DNA from: Pyrocephalus nanus
Lineage: Eukaryota > Chordata > Aves > Passeriformes > Tyrannidae
DNA length: 64,000 nucleotides
NCBI GenBank assembly: GCA_038380795.1
Contig: CM076275.1
Coordinates: 8,155,001-8,219,000 of the forward strand
Reading direction: 5' to 3'
Shown: piece after piece, positions 32,000 through 48,213 of the stretch
Layout of the letters: every line of letters starts with the position of its first letter
How positions within the stretch are numbered: position 1 is the first letter of the stretch
The notes under the pieces: generated by a model
What the model saw: only the letters and a program-made list of their open reading frames with translations
Database searches by the model: none
Told to the model about the DNA's origin: nothing
Program-made: the position numbers and the translations under genes

Positions 32000-33043
32000 G
32001 TACCCAGCAACGCTCCGCGCTCAGCCTGGGCCAGGGCACCCGCCGGCGGGCACTTGCTATCGGGCGCGCCCTCGGCATCCCGGGCCGAGGTGGTCCCGCT
32101 CCCAGCAACTGGGGTGCCACAGGGCGAAACGGGGGTGGCCTTGCCCCCCCCGACCCATCTGCTGCTCTCCACGCGTGGGGTCTGCCTGGGAGATGGCACA
32201 GGGGAGCAGCCCCGGGTGTTTTGCAGTCTCACGCGTTCCCACCCTCCTGGGGATGGTGCCGCGGCGGGGCCCGGGGGCCGCCTCTCGCTGTTGCGGGGGG
32301 GTCCGGGGTCGGTGCCACCCCTTACTACCCGCCCAGCCCGGCAGCGGGTCGGTTTGCAGAGGAGCCGGAGTAGCGGGGCCGGTCCCCGTCTCCCCCCCCG
32401 CGCCTCCCCAGCGCTCCGGGCGGGGCCGCTGTAACCCGAGCGCGCCCCTACAAAGTGCCCGCGCCCCCGCGGCTGCGGCAGAGCGGGGCGGGAGCCAGCC
32501 TGGAGCGAGCTCCGGCCCTGCCTGCAGCTGGAGCCAGAGCCATCCCCGGTCCTGCCGCCATGGGGCCGCGGTGCGGGGCGCGGCGGCGCTGAGCCCGCTG
32601 CCCTCGGACTTTGCCCGTGCCCTCCCCGCGCAGCGCGGGCGGCTCCGCCGCGAGAGTCCGTCACCACCGGTAACAACGCGACCCTCGCCCCCGGGACTAT
32701 TCGGGATCGCCCACCCGGGACATTCTTCCCCCTTCCTGGAATCCCCACGGTCCCCCCTCTCCCGGTTAACCACCCCCAGCGCCCTGACGGAGCTCCCCCT
32801 GGCAGGAAGGGTCGTGTTCCCGGCGCCCAAACGGGGTGTTCCCCCCTCTCCGTGCCCACTCCCAAGGGCGGGAGGCGCTGGAAGGGATATCAAACTGCCC
32901 AGGGACACCCGTTCTCTGCCTCCCCTCTATGCTCACTCACTCTCGCCGTGCCTTGGGGACTCCGCGCCGCTGCTCCCCAGTGCCCCGGGACGGGAGGCGG
33001 CTGCTCGCCCGGATCCACTCACCCGGCCCTGCCTGTCCCGCAG
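32000..33043 (+). promoter_or_regulatory. FGFR4: FGFR4 CpG-island promoter and 5'UTR region
   Basis: CpG-dense sequence directly upstream of the FGFR4 start-codon exon, which begins at 33044 after acceptor cctgtcccgcag. No TATA box is seen. A non-coding first exon near 32450-32670 is likely (a possible donor, gtaaca, is at 32672), but its ends are not fixed by the sequence alone. Confidence 0.6.
32560..32592 (+). other. Possible upstream ORF in the FGFR4 leader
   Basis: A ten-codon ORF, MGPRCGARRR then TGA, with near-ideal initiation context (ctgccgccATGg). It would act as a uORF if the FGFR4 leader includes this segment, which the sequence does not prove. Confidence 0.4.
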
Positions 33044-33075
33044 GGTGGGACCCCCCTCGCCGGGGGTCCTGGAAG

Positions 33076-38881
<5,806 letters not shown>

Positions 38882-39330
38882 GGGCAAGCAGGAAAGGGTG
38901 ATGCCAAGGCTGCCTCTGCCCTTACAGGGAGCAGGTCCGGGTTTCTGGCTCTGAAAGCTGCAAGGCTCCCCAGGAGGTTCCCTTCTTTGTCTGGAGTGAG
39001 CAGTGGGCAGGCAGGGCCATGAGCTGCAGTGCTGGGCCAGGGTGTCCCTCTCTCCTGGCTCCGTTTGGGCACTGAGCCATCAGTCCTGGCTGAGACCTGC
39101 CTGGTATTGCTTGGCAGTGGGAGCTAGATCCTGTCCAGGTGGGAACTGTGTGGGATGCCCATGGCATCGCCCAGGAAGATGGGCTTTGGCCAGCGCTTTG
39201 GTGGAAGTGTCTCTGGATGGGAGCCCCACTGCTGCTGGGCTCCTGCTGCATCTGTACATAGCCACAGAGATGAATATTTATGTACGTGAAATATCAACCT
39301 GATAAATTATTTTTTTGGAATAGACCCCAA
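38882..39330 (+). other. FGFR4: FGFR4 3'UTR
   Basis: About 450 bases from the stop to a T-rich end. It contains a Pumilio-type TGTACATA (39253-39260), an inverted repeat GTACATA/TATGTAC around a short A+T-rich loop, and a probable poly(A) signal variant GATAAA at 39301. Confidence 0.65.
39301..39306 (+). terminator. Probable FGFR4 poly(A) signal variant GATAAA
   Basis: GATAAA followed within ten bases by a T-rich element and then by G+C-rich sequence that looks intergenic. There is no AATAAA nearby, so the call rests on position and the T-rich downstream element. Confidence 0.45.
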
Positions 39331-41569
39331 TAGCGCAGTTTCTGGGCTGCTCCTGGGGGGCAAAGGGCTCACATAAGCTGGGAAGGCAGATCAGGGGCTG
39401 CCTCCTCACTGCCTGCTCACCCCAGCCAGCGCAGGGGTCTGTGACCATTCCAGAGGGACACAGAGTCAGTGCCACAGGTGCAGGAAGCGATGTCCCCACT
39501 CCCGTGCCTCCAGGCCCGCTCCGGCACAAAGCACCCTCGCATCTGTTCCCCATTAGCCACTGCTGCTCTAAGCCACCGTGAACTCCGCTACCAGCATCGC
39601 CCTGAAACCGATCCCCCAACTGCCGCGGCTCCCAGGCTGGGAAAGCGCTCTGGGGCCCAGCCCTGTGCACTGGGAACCCCCTGCATTCCCCCTGCCCAGG
39701 CCAGCCCCAGCACTTCAGATAAAAGTGAGTAATGGGCTCTGCGCTGTCTCCCCAAAGCCCCCTCGCCCCTGGGAGCACAAGTTGGAGGTCTCCAGCCCTG
39801 GCTCTGCTCTCTGATGCCTTCTTTGCTCCCCCTTGCCCCGTGGTGCCCAGCAATGACGGCAGCGTGGGCAGGGAGGGCTGCAGCTGTCTCACCCCCTCCT
39901 GCCAGCCCACTCCCTGGGTCTAGGGTTTCATCTAGGGCTGGGCTTTGCCGGCCATTAGCCCCAGGATCTGGTTTCCTCCTCCAGCTCCCAGCTGCCCTCA
40001 CAGCCCCCCAGCCTGGAAGCTGGCTCTCCCACCCTGGAAGCTGGTTCTCTGGCACAGCCTGCCTCAAACCAGCCCAAGGGGCTGGCAACTGGCAGGTGCT
40101 TTGGGGCAGGACCTGGGCCTGGGGCAGCTGGAAAGGGAGTCCTGCCTGCTGCTGCGGTGGTGCTGGGGTCTGGGATCTTAAGGGGCACAGACTGTGGGAC
40201 TCAGCTCAGCCGTGGGTGCTGTGCCTGTTGTGCATTGCATGCGCTGGGGAGCCTGGCAGCTTTCATCCTGGGGTTCCCTCCGTGTCACAGGCCCTCGCAG
40301 GGCTGCTGGGGGGAACCCAGCCCCACTGACATGCTTGCAGCCTCCATCCCCAGCCCTGCTCCCCTCTCTGCTGGAGCCAGCCCCCCATTTCAGCACGGCT
40401 GGCAGAGGCAGACAGCCCCCTGGCAGGTGTGAAACCTGCCTGTCCCGGCAGCCTGCCTGCCTGGGAAGGATCCCAGCTGTCCGATAATGTGCCAGAACCA
40501 ATGCATTTTACACAGCCCTGAATGGGGCATTCACACGCTGGAGGGCAAACTGCCCAGTCTGCCCACGGGGACTGCCCAGATCCTGACTGGGACTGGGACT
40601 GAACATGGATGGGTGCATGGACAGGGGACTGAACCCCATGGGGTTGCACCCAGCTTGCCCCATCTCACTCCAGACTGGAGTCTCCGTGCAGGGGACAGCT
40701 CAGGGGGCAGGCAGTTCTTGCTCACCCTGCACTGCTCATTCCCTGGAAAACGGCCTCAGCCTCTTTCACAGGCTGAGGTGTAGGTGGGTTTGCTAATCTT
40801 TAATGCCAGGTGGAGGGGGCACAAGGAGACATTGTGAGCAGGGACCTGCCACCTCCTGCCACAGCCTCACTGTCCTTTCTCATTTAGTGACTTGCTGCAA
40901 GTGCAGACAGTGCCTTCTCCCCACAGCCCAGTCCCCACCACTGCAGCCCAGAGATACTTTCAGGGGCCTGGCAGTGCCCATCACTGTGCCCACCTGCTGT
41001 CCCAGCCCAGGGGGATGGCCCATACCCCATGCCCAGGCACCACATCCCCCAGTGAACTCCCCAGAGCTGCAGCAATGAGTGCATGGGCTGTGCCAGAACC
41101 AGCTCTGCCAGGCATGGGGCAGCTGGGGCCATGGCTGAGCAGGGAGGCAGCCCAGCCTGCAGCCCCACGACAACTGGAGGCAGTTTTTATTGTTTAACAT
41201 TCCTGGTATTTTCTGTCAGGGCTGAACCAATTGTCCTTAATCCGCCAGGCTCTGCTGGCCAAACAAGTGTGGCTGAGCCACCAGCATCCTGTCCGCACGA
41301 ACAGGCCCCTTTTGTGAGGGGGATTTAGCGTGTAGCCCAGTAAATCCTACTGGTTTCCTGAGGCAGCGTTCCCACACACCCCCACCCCCAGCCCCGCCGC
41401 CTGTCCCCAGGCCCTGGCACCGCTCCCTGCCTGGCTGTGCCCCACCAGAACCTGCCCACTGGGGAGATGCAGGTTCCTCTTGCACGTTGCTGGGACGTGT
41501 CTGAGGGTCCCTATGGAATGTAGGGTGTCGGTGGGGCTGAGAAGCTTCGCAGGCACGCCCCTGCGCTGC

Positions 41570-41815
41570 TGGTCCTGCATGGGATGCTGTGGTCCCTGGG
41601 GGGAGGTCACTGGGGGATGCTCTGATTCTCGGGAGATGCTGCAGTCCTGGTGGGATGCTGTGGTCCTGGGGGAATGCTGAGCCCTAGAGAAAGTGGCTCT
41701 GGTCTGGGGGGAGTGCGGAGTCTTTGTGGAGATGCTGTAGTCCTTGGAGGAATGCTGAATCCTGATAGGTATGGTTCTGGTCCTGGGAGGAATGCTGAGC
41801 CCTGGTGGAGGCAGC
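41570..41815. repeat. Degenerate minisatellite (GGGATGCTG / GGAATGCTGA units)
   Basis: About nine imperfect units, each with gatgctg, gaatgctga or a close variant followed by a tggtcctggg-like segment, spaced roughly 25-30 bp. This explains the repetitive antisense ORF at 41347-41817. Confidence 0.7.
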
Positions 41816-42379
41816 ACCCCAGGGGCCAGGACACCAGCTGATTCCTCATTCCAGCTCCGGGATGTGGCTCCCAGTCCCTCCCCGGAGATTCCTTAGCTTA
41901 ACGACTCTGTTGTTTGGCCAGGAGCTGCTGTTGTCTTTTTTTTCCCCAAAACAAAGGCGACAGGATTTTATCTCCGGGGAGAATCTGGTTTCTGTGAGAT
42001 GCAGAAAGCCTCTGCCCCCGGGCAGGGAAGGATGAGTCTGGGGGAGGCTGAAAGGCACCAGTCCGCTGTCTCCCCCACTGGCACTGCCCCTCTGTCTGCT
42101 CCTGCCTGCCATACACGCTGTTCCACGACCTGCCTGTCATTGTTCTATGCCTGTGCTCCATGCGCCCAGGCAGCGAAGGGGAGGGAAGGGCCCCCTTGGG
42201 CCAGCAGGCAGGGAAAAGGGGCCCGTGGCACCCACAGATGGGGGTAGAGGCTGAGGCAGGGGCCTGTCCTCAATGGATCCCACCACAGTTCCTGCATCCA
42301 GGGACACCTCACACGCAGATGTAGGCATGCACCCAAACCCCCCCATACTCCCATGTCGGAAGCCCCCATCCATACACAA

Positions 42380-42610
42380 GCCCCTACACACAAGTCCATG
42401 TGTGCACACTCGCACCACCTCGCACACGCCCCTCAGGCACACGCCCCACCCACAGACACCCCCCACCCCATGCACGCATCCAGCCACGCACACACACTAG
42501 GTCGCACACAAAACTCCCGTCCACACACATACACCCCCCACGCACTCCTCTTCCACGCACACACACGTACACCAGTGCACACACATGCACATTCACCCCG
42601 CACGCCTCTT
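42380..42610. repeat. Imperfect CA/CACG-rich tract
   Basis: Long run of interrupted CACA, CACGC and CCAC motifs on the plus strand. Low-complexity DNA; the His/Pro-rich ORFs across it are by-products. Confidence 0.75.
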
Positions 42611-43879
42611 CACGCACCCCGCGCCCCCAGCACTGCTGCGGACCTCCAGCCCCAGCCGGGCAGGCCAAGCCGAGGGTGCCAGCGAGGCGCTGCGGTGCCC
42701 GCAGCCCCCCTCCCTGCCGCCGGTGCTGCGGGAAGCCGCGGGCTCTCAGCCCCATCTCCCGGCCGGCGGGAGCAGCTGCGCGGGGCGGGCAGACGGGAGC
42801 GGGCGGGCGCCCCCCTCGCCTTTCGGCTTGTGACAGCGGCCTTCGCGGCGGGACAGCCCAGAGACTGTGTTGGAAGGGTGACAAAATCGCCTGGGAAAAA
42901 TGGTCTGCGGCATGGGAATGTGTCCTGGCTCTGCTCTCCATCACCCACGCAGATGGATGGGGCTGGGATTGGGGCAGGGCAGGGAATTGGGCTGCAGAGC
43001 TGTGCCGTGTCCTCATGTGTATCCCGTTTGTGTCCTTCAGAGTGACAGGACCAGTGCGGGAAGGACACCCCATAGGCATGGGAGCCTGGTGAACCTGGTT
43101 CTACCTTGGGTGGGTGGAGCAGAGCCCAGCGTGGGCTCAGCCTCGCTGACCAGGGCTGGGGGCCCTGCACACCCCCTGAGCTGGGGACTGGAGGCAGCCT
43201 GAGGGCTGGGGGTACAGGAAGGTCCCTGAGAGCAGCTGCAGCACCCAGGCGGGCACCCTGGGCCTCGGGCCCTCAGGGATTATCCCCATGCTTGCACATG
43301 GCTGCTGCGCGGGGACTGGCCTCCAGGTGACACCAGCCCAGCGACAGCTCTTCCACTCAGGGCAGGGTTGCTCAGCAGTGATGGCTGCTGGCCCCTGCAG
43401 CTCCTGGCCCGCACCCACCGCCCTTGTATGACCCTGGGCTGCCCTCCCTCAAAGGTTTCGGGGGGCCATGGGAGCAGCACGGCCCGGGGACTGTGAGATG
43501 AGAGGCCCGGGAAGCCGGGGCCACCCCGGCAAGGGGAGCAGCCCCCGCGCCAGGCACACCGGCCCAGGGCAGCCGTGCCTGCGGGCACAGAGCTGGCCTG
43601 AGCCCCGCCCGCAGCCCCGGCTCCCTCCGCTCCATCCCTGTGGTTTCAAGCCCCGCAAGCCGCTTCCTGGGGGAAAGGGGCCCCCGGCAAACCCTCCGGG
43701 CAGGATGCTCTCCGCTCCTCTCCTCTCCTCCTCTGCTTCCTTCCTCTCCCCCGGCCGGGCCAGCCCTCCCCCTGCCCGCTGCGACTCCTTAACCCTTTCG
43801 CCCACGCTCCGGCCGTGCTCCAGCCCCACGGCCACCGCTCCCAGCCACCGCCCCCGGCCCTTTGTGCATGACCCTGGTG

Positions 43880-44560
43880 CTGCCTCTCGGGGCTGCGATC
43901 CCCCTGAGCCCCCCCCGCCGTCCATCGCCTCCCCGCAGTGCCCCCGCGGAAGGGCCGCTACCGGGAGCGCCTGGCAGCCAGCCATCCCTGCCCACGGCTC
44001 CCGCGGGGAACACAGCTCCCTCCACACTGAGCTTAGGGCCTCCCCGCCGGCCGACCGTGGCCCCCTCACACTGTCCAGGAAGACCGAGCGGGAGCCCCCG
44101 GTGAGGGGCCGCGATGCCTTCGGCATCGTCGCGGCGGCGGGGAGCGGCCGTGCCAGGCCGGGGATGCGCGTTCCCTCTGGGAGCGCGGGCACCGGGCCGT
44201 CCCCATGGGGGCACCGTGCGGGCTGTGCGCGGGCACCGGGACCTGCAGAGGGAGCCCGCAGTGCCGGGAGGCTCCGCAGCCACCCGGCCCGACCGGCTGC
44301 GGGGCCCTGGCGTGCGCGGGGAGCCGCGCTGGGCTGGGGATGGCCGTGGGGTGCGGGGTAAGGGCGAACCCCGCGGAGGGGAGGCCGCGGCCGCCAGCGC
44401 TCCCGCCGCAGTTCGCAGACAAAGCCCCGCGGCGACAGGACCGACCACGCTGCCCGCGGTGCCGCACATCCGGGCGGGAGCGGGCGGCAGGGACCGGGAT
44501 GCCATTTCCCTGCTCCTCCGCCGGAAGAGACGGGCCGCAGAAGGGCCCTTCCTGCGGGCG
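43880..44560. promoter_or_regulatory. Unassigned CpG island between FGFR4 and NSD1
   Basis: CpG-dense, TATA-less, about 3 kb upstream of the NSD1 exons and separated from the NSD1 island by about 1.3 kb of ordinary sequence. Splice-like sites gtaagg (near 44358) and gccgcag (near 44411) are present but assign no transcript. The long antisense ORFs here look compositional. Confidence 0.5.
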
Positions 44561-45092
44561 CTGGCCATGGCGCGGGCAGGGGTGATACAGCAGATGGGCC
44601 GTGTGTCTGAGGCCATCCTACTGCCACCACTCCCCTCCTCCCTGCGCCAGTAACCACACGGCTGCAGGTGGATCGCTGCGGGGCCCCACTGGGACACCAC
44701 TGTCAGGGATGTGCCATGGGGGCAGAGGAATGTGGACATGTTCGGGGTGCCCAGAGCTGCCTGGGCATCGCTGCCCAAGTGGTACAGCCCCTGCCTAACA
44801 GTGTTCCATGGGGATGTGCTGTGCCATGTGGCCATGGGCAGAGGGCTCCCAGGGGAAAAGCAGGCTGGGACATGTCCTGGAGGTGGCCCTTTGCCCTCCC
44901 ACTGAGAGGTGGAAAATCAGCAGAGTGAGGGCAGCTGGTGACAGTCAGGACCCAGGATACAGTTCTGCTGCTTGGAAACAGCCCTAAACCTCCCCCCCTA
45001 GGTCAGCCTTCTCTTACTGAGTCTCAGGCACCAAGCTCTGGGGAGACATCAGGTGATTCTGCCCTGCACAGGGCCCTGCCTGCCCCCGGGGG

Positions 45093-45102
45093 TATATAAA
45101 TA
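45093..45102 (+). promoter_or_regulatory. Isolated TATA box (TATATAAATA) in G+C-rich flanks
   Basis: A strong TATA match preceded by a ccccggggg palindrome, the usual shape of a core promoter. No recognised gene starts downstream; the first 30-60 bases lead to weak short ORFs only. Confidence 0.3.
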
Positions 45103-45829
45103 AACCACTACCTTTATTTTGGGAACGTGGCAGAAACGTGCATGGCAGGTTGCTCCAAAGAGAAAGGAGGAAAATTGGCTGCTGGGCCCTCGCCCAGGTG
45201 TGCCAGGGTGTGGCTGCTGCTGCTGGAGTCCATCGGGGGAAGATGGACTGTGCTGGAGGTATTTCCCTGTTCAGGTGTAAACAGAGGGACCCCAGCCATG
45301 CTGGGCGGTGCCCCAGCTCTGCGTGGGCAAGAAGAACCACGTGGACACTGGGAATCAGTGCTGAGTCCATATAGCACTGGGCACAGCATGGTCCAAGCTC
45401 CCACGTGTCACCACAGCATGTGGTCACTAGGCCCATGGCAGGTCAGGTGCCACACACTAAGCACCAGGCTGAGACCTCAGAGGTACAAATATGTCACAAG
45501 CAAAACTTCCTGCCAAGTTACTCCACCCTCTGTGCGTGTGCTGGAGCGACGTCAGCTGAACATGGCAATCTCCACAGTGGCAGCACACCAGTGAAATGAC
45601 AATGGGTCAGGGACCTTGGTGTAGCCCTTCAGGAGCAGGTTCTGGGAGAAAGGGTTGCTGCATTGCCAGGCACAGACATGGCAAAGGGAGTGCTTGGGCA
45701 AGGCCAAAGGGGCTCTGGAGTCCTCACAAGGCTACCAAGGTGCGCAGGCAGGGAAGAGACAAGACCTCACTGCTCTGCCAAAGTGCCATGCTGAAGCCAA
45801 TCGAGGACAGCGTTTCATAGGGGGAAAGC

Positions 45830-47330
45830 TGCGCCCGCGGGGCAGCAAGGGCTGGGGAGTGGGCGCTGCCTGTCTGGGTGTGCAGAGCGGCTGCTCGGGG
45901 GCCAAGCCCGGCGGGGGGAGCGCGGCGCCAGCACGGCCAGGGGCTCCCGCACGGCCGGGCCGGGGACAGGCGGGCGGGGGGGGGGAAACAAAGGGCAGCG
46001 GGGGGCGTAGGTCCGCCCGGGCAGCGCAGCGCCGACCCCCGCCGAGCCCTGCGGCGGCACCCCGGGGGGCGGCAGCCCGGCCCTGCCCCCCGCGCGGCCC
46101 GGGCAGCACCGCCCCGGTGCCACATCCCCGCGCTGCCCCGGCTGCCCCCCGCCCCGTGCCTGCCCAGCCGTGCCGGTGCGGCGGCGGCGCGGCGCGGCGC
46201 CCGGACCCGCGCGGCTGGCGGCGGAGACCCCGGCCCGCATCGGAGGTAGCGACGGAGCCGCCGCTCGCCGCGGGGCCGCGCCGGTTGCGGGGGGCGGCGG
46301 TGGCGGCCCGTCCTGCCGGAGCAGGCGGGCGCGGGGCCGGTGCGCGCCGCTCGGCGGTGGGAGGGCGGGCGGGAGCGCGGCTGTCCGGGAGCGGCGGAGC
46401 CCGGCGAGGACAAGCCAGGCCGCGGGCACCCGGCGCCTCTCCCAGGCGGGCGAGGCTCGGCACGGCTCGCACGGCTCGGCACGGCAGCCCCGGGGAGGGC
46501 GACAGCCCGGCCCGCCGGTGCGCGGGAGGGCGGAGGGGGAGCGCGGCGGGGGCGCCGGGCCGGCCCGCGGGGCGCGGCGGACAATGGCAGAGGGTAACCC
46601 GAGCCCGGCGGGGGCGGGCAGCGACCCGCGCCCCGCGTCCCGCTGACTGCCCTTGGGCATCGGGGCCGGGAACGGGGCCGAGCGGGGCGCGGGGGCCGCC
46701 GCCGCCCGGGTGCCCCGGCGGGGCGCAGGGCCTGGCCGACTCCATTTTGTTGGCCTGCGCTCCGCCGCCGCTCGCAGGCCCGCGGCCTGCCTGGCGGGGG
46801 GTGAGGGGGTGGGAAGCGGCGGGCGAGACACTGCGGGGCCGCCCCGTCCCGTGCCGCCCGGCGCCCCCCGCCGCCGCCTGCGATGGAGGTGCGGGCGGCG
46901 GGCCCGAGGCGGCGGTGCCGGGTGGGGGGATGAGGGGAGCGGGACAGGCCGGGCCGGGGCGCGCCGGGGGGGGGCAGCACTGAGGGCCCCCTCCCCACCT
47001 CCCCCCCCTCGTGCTGGGTGGGGGGGCGCCCGTCGAGGGGGGGGCCGCGCGCGCGGGGCGAGAGGGGGGGGTGAGGAGCCGGGCCCGCGCGGGCGCGCGC
47101 GCGCTGATTGGCCGCGGCCGCCGAACCCCAACACCGGGGGCGCGCAGGGTGGGGGCGCGCGCGCGCGCCCGCGCGGGATGGCGGCGTCGGCGTCGGGCGC
47201 GCGCATGCGGGGGAGGGAGGAGGAGGGAGGCGGTGGAGCGGCGGCGGCGGGGCCTGGCCGGGCCGGGTCGGCGCGTCTCCCCATCGCCCCGCTCCGGGGG
47301 CAGGCGCCGAGCCGCCCGCGGCACCCGCAG
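45830..47330 (+). promoter_or_regulatory. NSD1: NSD1 CpG-island promoter
   Basis: About 1.5 kb of extremely CpG- and G-run-rich DNA leading into the NSD1 leader. It is TATA-less, with a YY1-like ggATGGCGGC near 47176 and several long G runs (for example around 47020-47080) capable of G-quadruplex formation. The very long antisense ORFs are due to composition. Confidence 0.75.
47100..47330 (+). other. NSD1: NSD1 non-coding exon 1 (5' end uncertain)
   Basis: Ends gcacccgcag before consensus donor gtgagc (47331), placed to join the acceptor cccgcag at 47526-47528, a 198-bp intron. Human NSD1 also has a non-coding first exon. The start is not determined. Confidence 0.55.
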
Positions 47331-47570
47331 GTGAGCGGCGGCCCCGCGTCAGCGCTCGGCAGGGCGACCGGCCCCGGTGCCGAGCCAAGTCGGGTCGGCC
47401 GGGCCGCGGCCTTGGGGCCTGTAGCGCGGCGGTGGCGGAGCGGGGCCGGCGGAGCGGAGCGCGGCCCCCGGGCGCGGCTGCCATTTTGCGGTGCGGGCCG
47501 GGCTGACCCCATTGTGCTGTGCCCGCAGGTGGATGCCCTCCGCCCGGCATGGAGCAGGCCTGCGAAGTGA
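47178..47570 (+). other. Upstream ORF overlapping the NSD1 start codon
   Basis: ATG at 47178 (context gcgggATGg) opens a frame that is 51 codons to the exon 1 donor. It resumes in frame after splicing for 13 more codons and stops at 47568-47570, past the NSD1 ATG at 47549 and in another frame. Because the intron is 198 bp it also stays open unspliced. It matters only if transcription starts upstream of 47178. Confidence 0.5.
47477..47496 (+). promoter_or_regulatory. YY1-like 20-mer, copy 1 (NSD1 intron 1)
   Basis: GCTGCCATTTTGCGGTGCGG, containing GCCATTTTG, the reverse complement of a YY1-type CAAAATGGC. An identical copy lies at 48214-48233. Confidence 0.5.
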
Positions 47571-48175
47571 GCCGCCGCAGCTGCCTCGTCCCTTTCGGCA
47601 CCTCTCTGGCGGCCGCCGAGCCCAAGGGCGGCCCCTTCGGCGAGGCCCGCGGCCCCGAGCCGCCCGCCATGCAGCTGGCGGCCGCCAAGCCCGGCTACGG
47701 CCAGGACCCGTCGTCCTGCTACATCCCGCTGCGCCGGCTGCAGGACTTGGCCTCCATGATCAACGCCGAGTACCTCAGCGGCGCGGCCGACGGCGCTGAA
47801 GCCCTGCCCGACCCCGGCTCGCCGCCCCCCCGCCTGCCCGCGCCGCAGGACCCGGCGGCCGAGGCGCCCCGCGGGGCCCGGGCCTTCCCCCTGCTCCTGC
47901 GGGACGGCGGAGAGGAGGCGCCGGAGGAGGAGGAGGAGGAGGAGGGCGCCGAGACGCCAGAGGAGGAGGAGGAGGACGACGACGACGACGACTACGAGGA
48001 AGAGGAGGAGGACGACGACGACGAGGAGGAGGAGGAGGAGGCGGCAGAGCCCGGCTCGCGGAGCCGCGGCCGCCCCGCTCCGCAGCGGGGCCCCGACAGC
48101 CGCCTGCAGCCAGGCGAGGCGGTGCCGGACGGCGGCCTCGGGGAGAAGCCGGAGTCCTCGGCCGCCCTGCAGCTC
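47549..48175 (+). CDS. NSD1: NSD1, first coding exon (N-terminal 209 residues), partial gene
   Basis: NSD1 is a nuclear SET-domain methyltransferase that places H3K36me1/2. The reading MEQACEVSRRSCLVPFG matches the human start MDQTCELPRRNCLLPF, and GYGQDPSSCYIPLRRLQDLA with SMINAEYLSGAADG (about 49-82) is nearly identical to the human N-terminus. After a Pro-rich stretch comes an acidic tract (122-164, 36 of 43 residues Glu/Asp), then a basic Arg/Pro segment ending AALQL. The exon starts at 47529; the ATG at 47549 is chosen over the earlier in-frame non-homologous codons at 47519. The donor is CTC|gtaagc at 48176, phase 0. The PWWP, PHD and SET exons lie beyond the right edge. Only the exon end is uncertain, because the frame stays open to 48391. 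Confidence 0.93.
47912..48040 (+). repeat. GAG/GAC triplet tract coding poly-Glu/Asp in NSD1
   Basis: Purine-rich imperfect (GAG)n/(GAC)n repeat encoding Glu and Asp runs, interrupted by Gly-Ala, Thr-Pro and one Tyr. Such tracts are prone to length change. Confidence 0.85.
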
Positions 48176-48213
48176 GTAAGCACCGTCGGGGCGCGGGCGG
48201 GGGGGCCGCGGCC

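Larger units (their letters stand above)
39331..43450. other. FGFR4-NSD1 intergenic region, first part
   Basis: G+C-rich non-coding DNA with a degenerate minisatellite (41570-41815), a CA-rich tract (42380-42610) and two blocks of unusually low G+C, about 41170-41345 and 41885-42010, that could be conserved elements. No gene is recognised. Confidence 0.6.

Noticed and set aside
41347..41817. Minus-strand 156-codon ORF with internal repeats
   Set aside because: It is the translated minisatellite; its periodicity comes from the DNA repeat.
42353..43092. Two His/Thr/Pro-rich 230-codon ORFs
   Set aside because: They translate the CA-rich low-complexity tract at 42380-42610; no gene evidence.
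43449..44835. 402- and 348-codon minus-strand ORFs
   Set aside because: Same compositional effect in the second CpG island; overlapping frames on both strands are equally open.
45724..47688. 654-codon minus-strand ORF, with overlapping 530- and 565-codon ORFs
   Set aside because: Lies antisense across the NSD1 CpG island; Pro/Ala/Arg-only composition reflects few A+T-rich stop codons. No recognisable domain or start context.
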